Assembly (NCBI GenBank): GCA_024403555.1
Contig: JAKSRP010000005.1
Coordinates: forward strand, 1 to 64,000
DNA from: Lachnospiraceae bacterium
GTDB lineage: Bacteria > Bacillota > Clostridia > Lachnospirales > Lachnospiraceae
DNA length: 64,000 nucleotides
Direction of reading: 5' to 3'
Below, one piece after another: positions 62,053 to 64,000 of the stretch. Numbering within the stretch: position 1 is the first letter of the stretch; each line of letters begins with the position of its first letter. A program made the position numbers and the translations under genes. Below the pieces are notes generated by a model. That model was not told the DNA's origin and ran no database searches. It was given only the letters and a program-made list of their open reading frames with translations.

Positions 62053-64000
62053 ATGTGGAACATACTTGGAATAGAAAAAACAACCGATGAGGCAGCAATT
62101 AAGGATGCCTATCGTAAACAATTGATTTATGCGAATCCGGAGGAGCATCCGGAAGAATTTAAAGCACTTCGAAGTGCATATGAAGAAGCCTGTGCGTGGG
62201 CTGCAAATGCGAAACGCGAAAAGGGTCCATTAGAACAGTGGGTCTTCGATATGGAAGAGCTTTATAACAATTTTTATTACCGCGTCGATGAGGATGAATG
62301 GGACGAGATTTTTGAAAATGAGATTTGCAGCGATTTAGATACAGAAGTGGAAGCGCGTGATGCAATGATTACTTTTTTGATGCATCATTATCTGGTTCCT
62401 AGATTTGTCTGGAAAAAGATGTGGGATACTTTTGAATTTGAAGAAAATAAAGAGCAGATTATCGAGAAGATTTCAATTGATTATTATAATTACTTTGAAC
62501 ATCGTGCCAACAACGATGATTTATTTGACTACCAGTTGTTTGAAGGCCCGGAAGATGCAGATTATGACCAGTTTATTACCGATGCCTCGATGTTGAAATT
62601 ACACAACGATGAGGGGGCATTTGACAAGGCAGAACAGGCAGCCGAAAGGGTTCGAAGCAGTGCCATTCATCATCCTTATGTGGATATTGAAGTAGCAAGA
62701 CTTTCCTATTATAAAGGAAGTGATGACTGGAAGGTGATTCTTGCTGATTTAGAGGCAGAGCTATATGAAGATCCATACCTGTTTGATCTTCAGGCGGAAA
62801 TTAAGATGGAGGCTGGCGATTACGAAGGAGCTCTCCCTTATTTGAAAAATGCTTACGAAGCGGGAACAAATTATATTCAGATTACGAGACATTATGTAAA
62901 AGCCCTGTATGAGACAGGAAAATATGAAGAAGGCAAAGCCATTTGCCTCGATATGTTAGAAGATAAAGTGCCGGATGACTATGTGTGCGAGGTATTGATG
63001 GAAATCAACGAAGAACTCATCAAACTTTGGAAGGATGTTCCGGAGAAAAAGATGGATTTAGGCTGGTGCTACTATCAGAATCAGCGTTTTGAGGATTGTC
63101 GCGAGCTTCTTCGTACGATGGAACCAGAGGGAGAATGGGAATTTGACTATTACAATCTCCTTGCCCGTGTGTTGCTTGAAACAAAAGAATTTGAAACGGG
63201 CTATGATATGACGAAAATCTGGATCCGAAATATCGAGCATTTAAAAGGCGATGAGAAGGATTATATCCGAAAAAGCCGCCGATACGGCTATGCTCATTTT
63301 ATTGCATCCATGTTTTGCTTAGAACTTGGTCAGGATGAAAAAGCGGATGCGTACTTAAATCGTGCCATTGAGCTTGACCACGAGCAGATGGATCTTTTGA
63401 TGTATCGGGAACGTCGTATGGATTGTTTCCTGACAAATCGACGTTTTGAGGACTGCATTCATGAAGCGAATCTGTGTTTAGAGTTAAGTGAATTTTTCTT
63501 CCCGGCTTATGTATATCGCCAGGAGGCAAATGCCGGACTTTACCGTGTGCAACAGGTAATCGATGATTTTCATCGTTGTGTAGAGCTAGCTCCGAATCAG
63601 GGAAAACCATATGTGACCTTGCTTCGTATGATGATGGAATTTAATGCGGCAAATGAGATTCCGCAGATTATTGAGATGGCAAAGAATAACGGAGTAGAGG
63701 ATCCGGAATTTGAATTTTATGCTCTGGATTATGAACGTCATCAGGTGCGAGAACCGGTTCGAATGCGGGAAATAGCGGGTAAGATGAAGGAACTGCTTGA
63801 TAAACTCCCAGAGCAGGAAGGCGAAATCAGTTATAGTCTGGCATTGATTTTTGATGCTTTGCGCCATTTTGAAGGGGAAGAGCAGTTAGTTAAAAATTCG
63901 AAATTATCTTTAACTTATGCCAAAAAAGCAGTGAAAAAGAGAAACGATGTGCCACAGCATCACTGGCTGCTCGGAGACATTTATCAAGGTCAGGGAGAAT
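62053..64000 (+). CDS. J-domain and TPR-repeat protein, C-terminus outside the window
   Basis: At least 649 residues are visible, with no stop before the window edge. The N terminus resembles a J domain (MWNILGIEKTTDEAAIKDAY ... FKALRSAYEEA), but where DnaJ has HPD the sequence reads ANPEEHPEEF, so stimulation of DnaK is unlikely. The rest is rich in helical tetratricopeptide-like repeats, for example EGALPYLKNAYEAG and EKADAYLNRAIELDHEQMDL, suggesting a protein-binding scaffold. It starts 2 bp after the glycerophosphodiesterase stop codon with no strong Shine-Dalgarno. Lachnospiraceae have many such proteins of unknown function. Confidence 0.85.
   Translation, partial: MWNILGIEKTTDEAAIKDAYRKQLIYANPEEHPEEFKALRSAYEEACAWAANAKREKGPLEQWVFDMEELYNNFYYRVDEDEWDEIFENEICSDLDTEVEARDAMITFLMHHYLVPRFVWKKMWDTFEFEENKEQIIEKISIDYYNYFEHRANNDDLFDYQLFEGPEDADYDQFITDASMLKLHNDEGAFDKAEQAAERVRSSAIHHPYVDIEVARLSYYKGSDDWKVILADLEAELYEDPYLFDLQAEIKMEAGDYEGALPYLKNAYEAGTNYIQITRHYVKALYETGKYEEGKAICLDMLEDKVPDDYVCEVLMEINEELIKLWKDVPEKKMDLGWCYYQNQRFEDCRELLRTMEPEGEWEFDYYNLLARVLLETKEFETGYDMTKIWIRNIEHLKGDEKDYIRKSRRYGYAHFIASMFCLELGQDEKADAYLNRAIELDHEQMDLLMYRERRMDCFLTNRRFEDCIHEANLCLELSEFFFPAYVYRQEANAGLYRVQQVIDDFHRCVELAPNQGKPYVTLLRMMMEFNAANEIPQIIEMAKNNGVEDPEFEFYALDYERHQVREPVRMREIAGKMKELLDKLPEQEGEISYSLALIFDALRHFEGEEQLVKNSKLSLTYAKKAVKKRNDVPQHHWLLGDIYQGQGE

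Overview
The window looks like a chromosomal segment of a low-GC, strictly anaerobic Firmicute, most likely a Lachnospiraceae/Clostridia member. This is inferred from gene content and order: rpsF-ssb-rpsR, gdpP-rplI-dnaB, the order atpZ-atpI-BEFHAGDC, MecA, DUF1667/DUF1847/DUF1858/DUF951 proteins, a small 2[4Fe-4S] ferredoxin, and an F-type ATP synthase whose c subunit carries a sodium-binding signature. There are no phage or transposase genes. The interesting material is regulatory and non-coding.

Layout. 0-9 kb: tRNA genes (Glu, Cys, fMet, then a second Glu), a cysteine desulfidase-like enzyme, MscL, gene remnants, an AAA ATPase with repeat-rich operators, an ECF sigma factor with its membrane-anchored partner, and a ROK sugar kinase whose stop codon runs into a mirrored hairpin-repeat array. 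9-15.4 kb: DUF1848, a HAD phosphatase, and a LacI regulator divergent from a three-gene glycerol-3-phosphate oxidoreductase operon with a long structured leader. 15.5-20.6 kb: secreted or membrane proteins (transglutaminase-like, MBOAT O-acyltransferase with its AlgJ-like partner, DUF348/G5 lipoprotein) and DUF951. 20.6-23.6 kb: RpiR regulator and nagB-nagA. 23.6-24.8 kb: rpsF-ssb-rpsR. 25-29.4 kb: a truncated sugar-phosphate dehydrogenase under a palindrome-flanked promoter, an esterase, a second 50-bp-period repeat region, and a second LacI regulator divergent from a GpsA-like dehydrogenase. 29.5-35.7 kb: gdpP-rplI-dnaB, a DUF1858 protein, ferredoxin, SprT-like protein and MecA.

35.7-39.6 kb is the least ordinary part. 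It holds two copies of a 68-bp regulatory element (64/68 identical), one before two tiny ORFs and one before a DUF5684 membrane protein. Next comes a purine-rich, T-poor region of about 1.29 kb with a consensus promoter, a strong GAAA-capped terminator, many GNRA-capped hairpins and an internal 79-nt duplication, and no plausible protein. I interpret it as a large structured non-coding RNA. A second mirrored hairpin-repeat array follows, of the same family as the one at 8.5 kb.

39.6-64 kb is mostly housekeeping: rpiB, a Sua5-type enzyme, xpt, a thioesterase, a heterodimeric ABC exporter with one degenerate ATPase site, the ATP synthase operon, a CotH-kinase/LRR surface protein, DUF4253, a HAD hydrolase, VanZ, tatD-rsmA, a glycerophosphodiesterase, and a J-domain/TPR protein cut by the right edge.

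Connections: the two LacI regulators are close paralogues and each diverges from a glycerol-3-phosphate enzyme, suggesting duplicated regulatory modules. The three 50-bp-period repeat arrays all lie where a plus-strand transcript faces a minus-strand gene.
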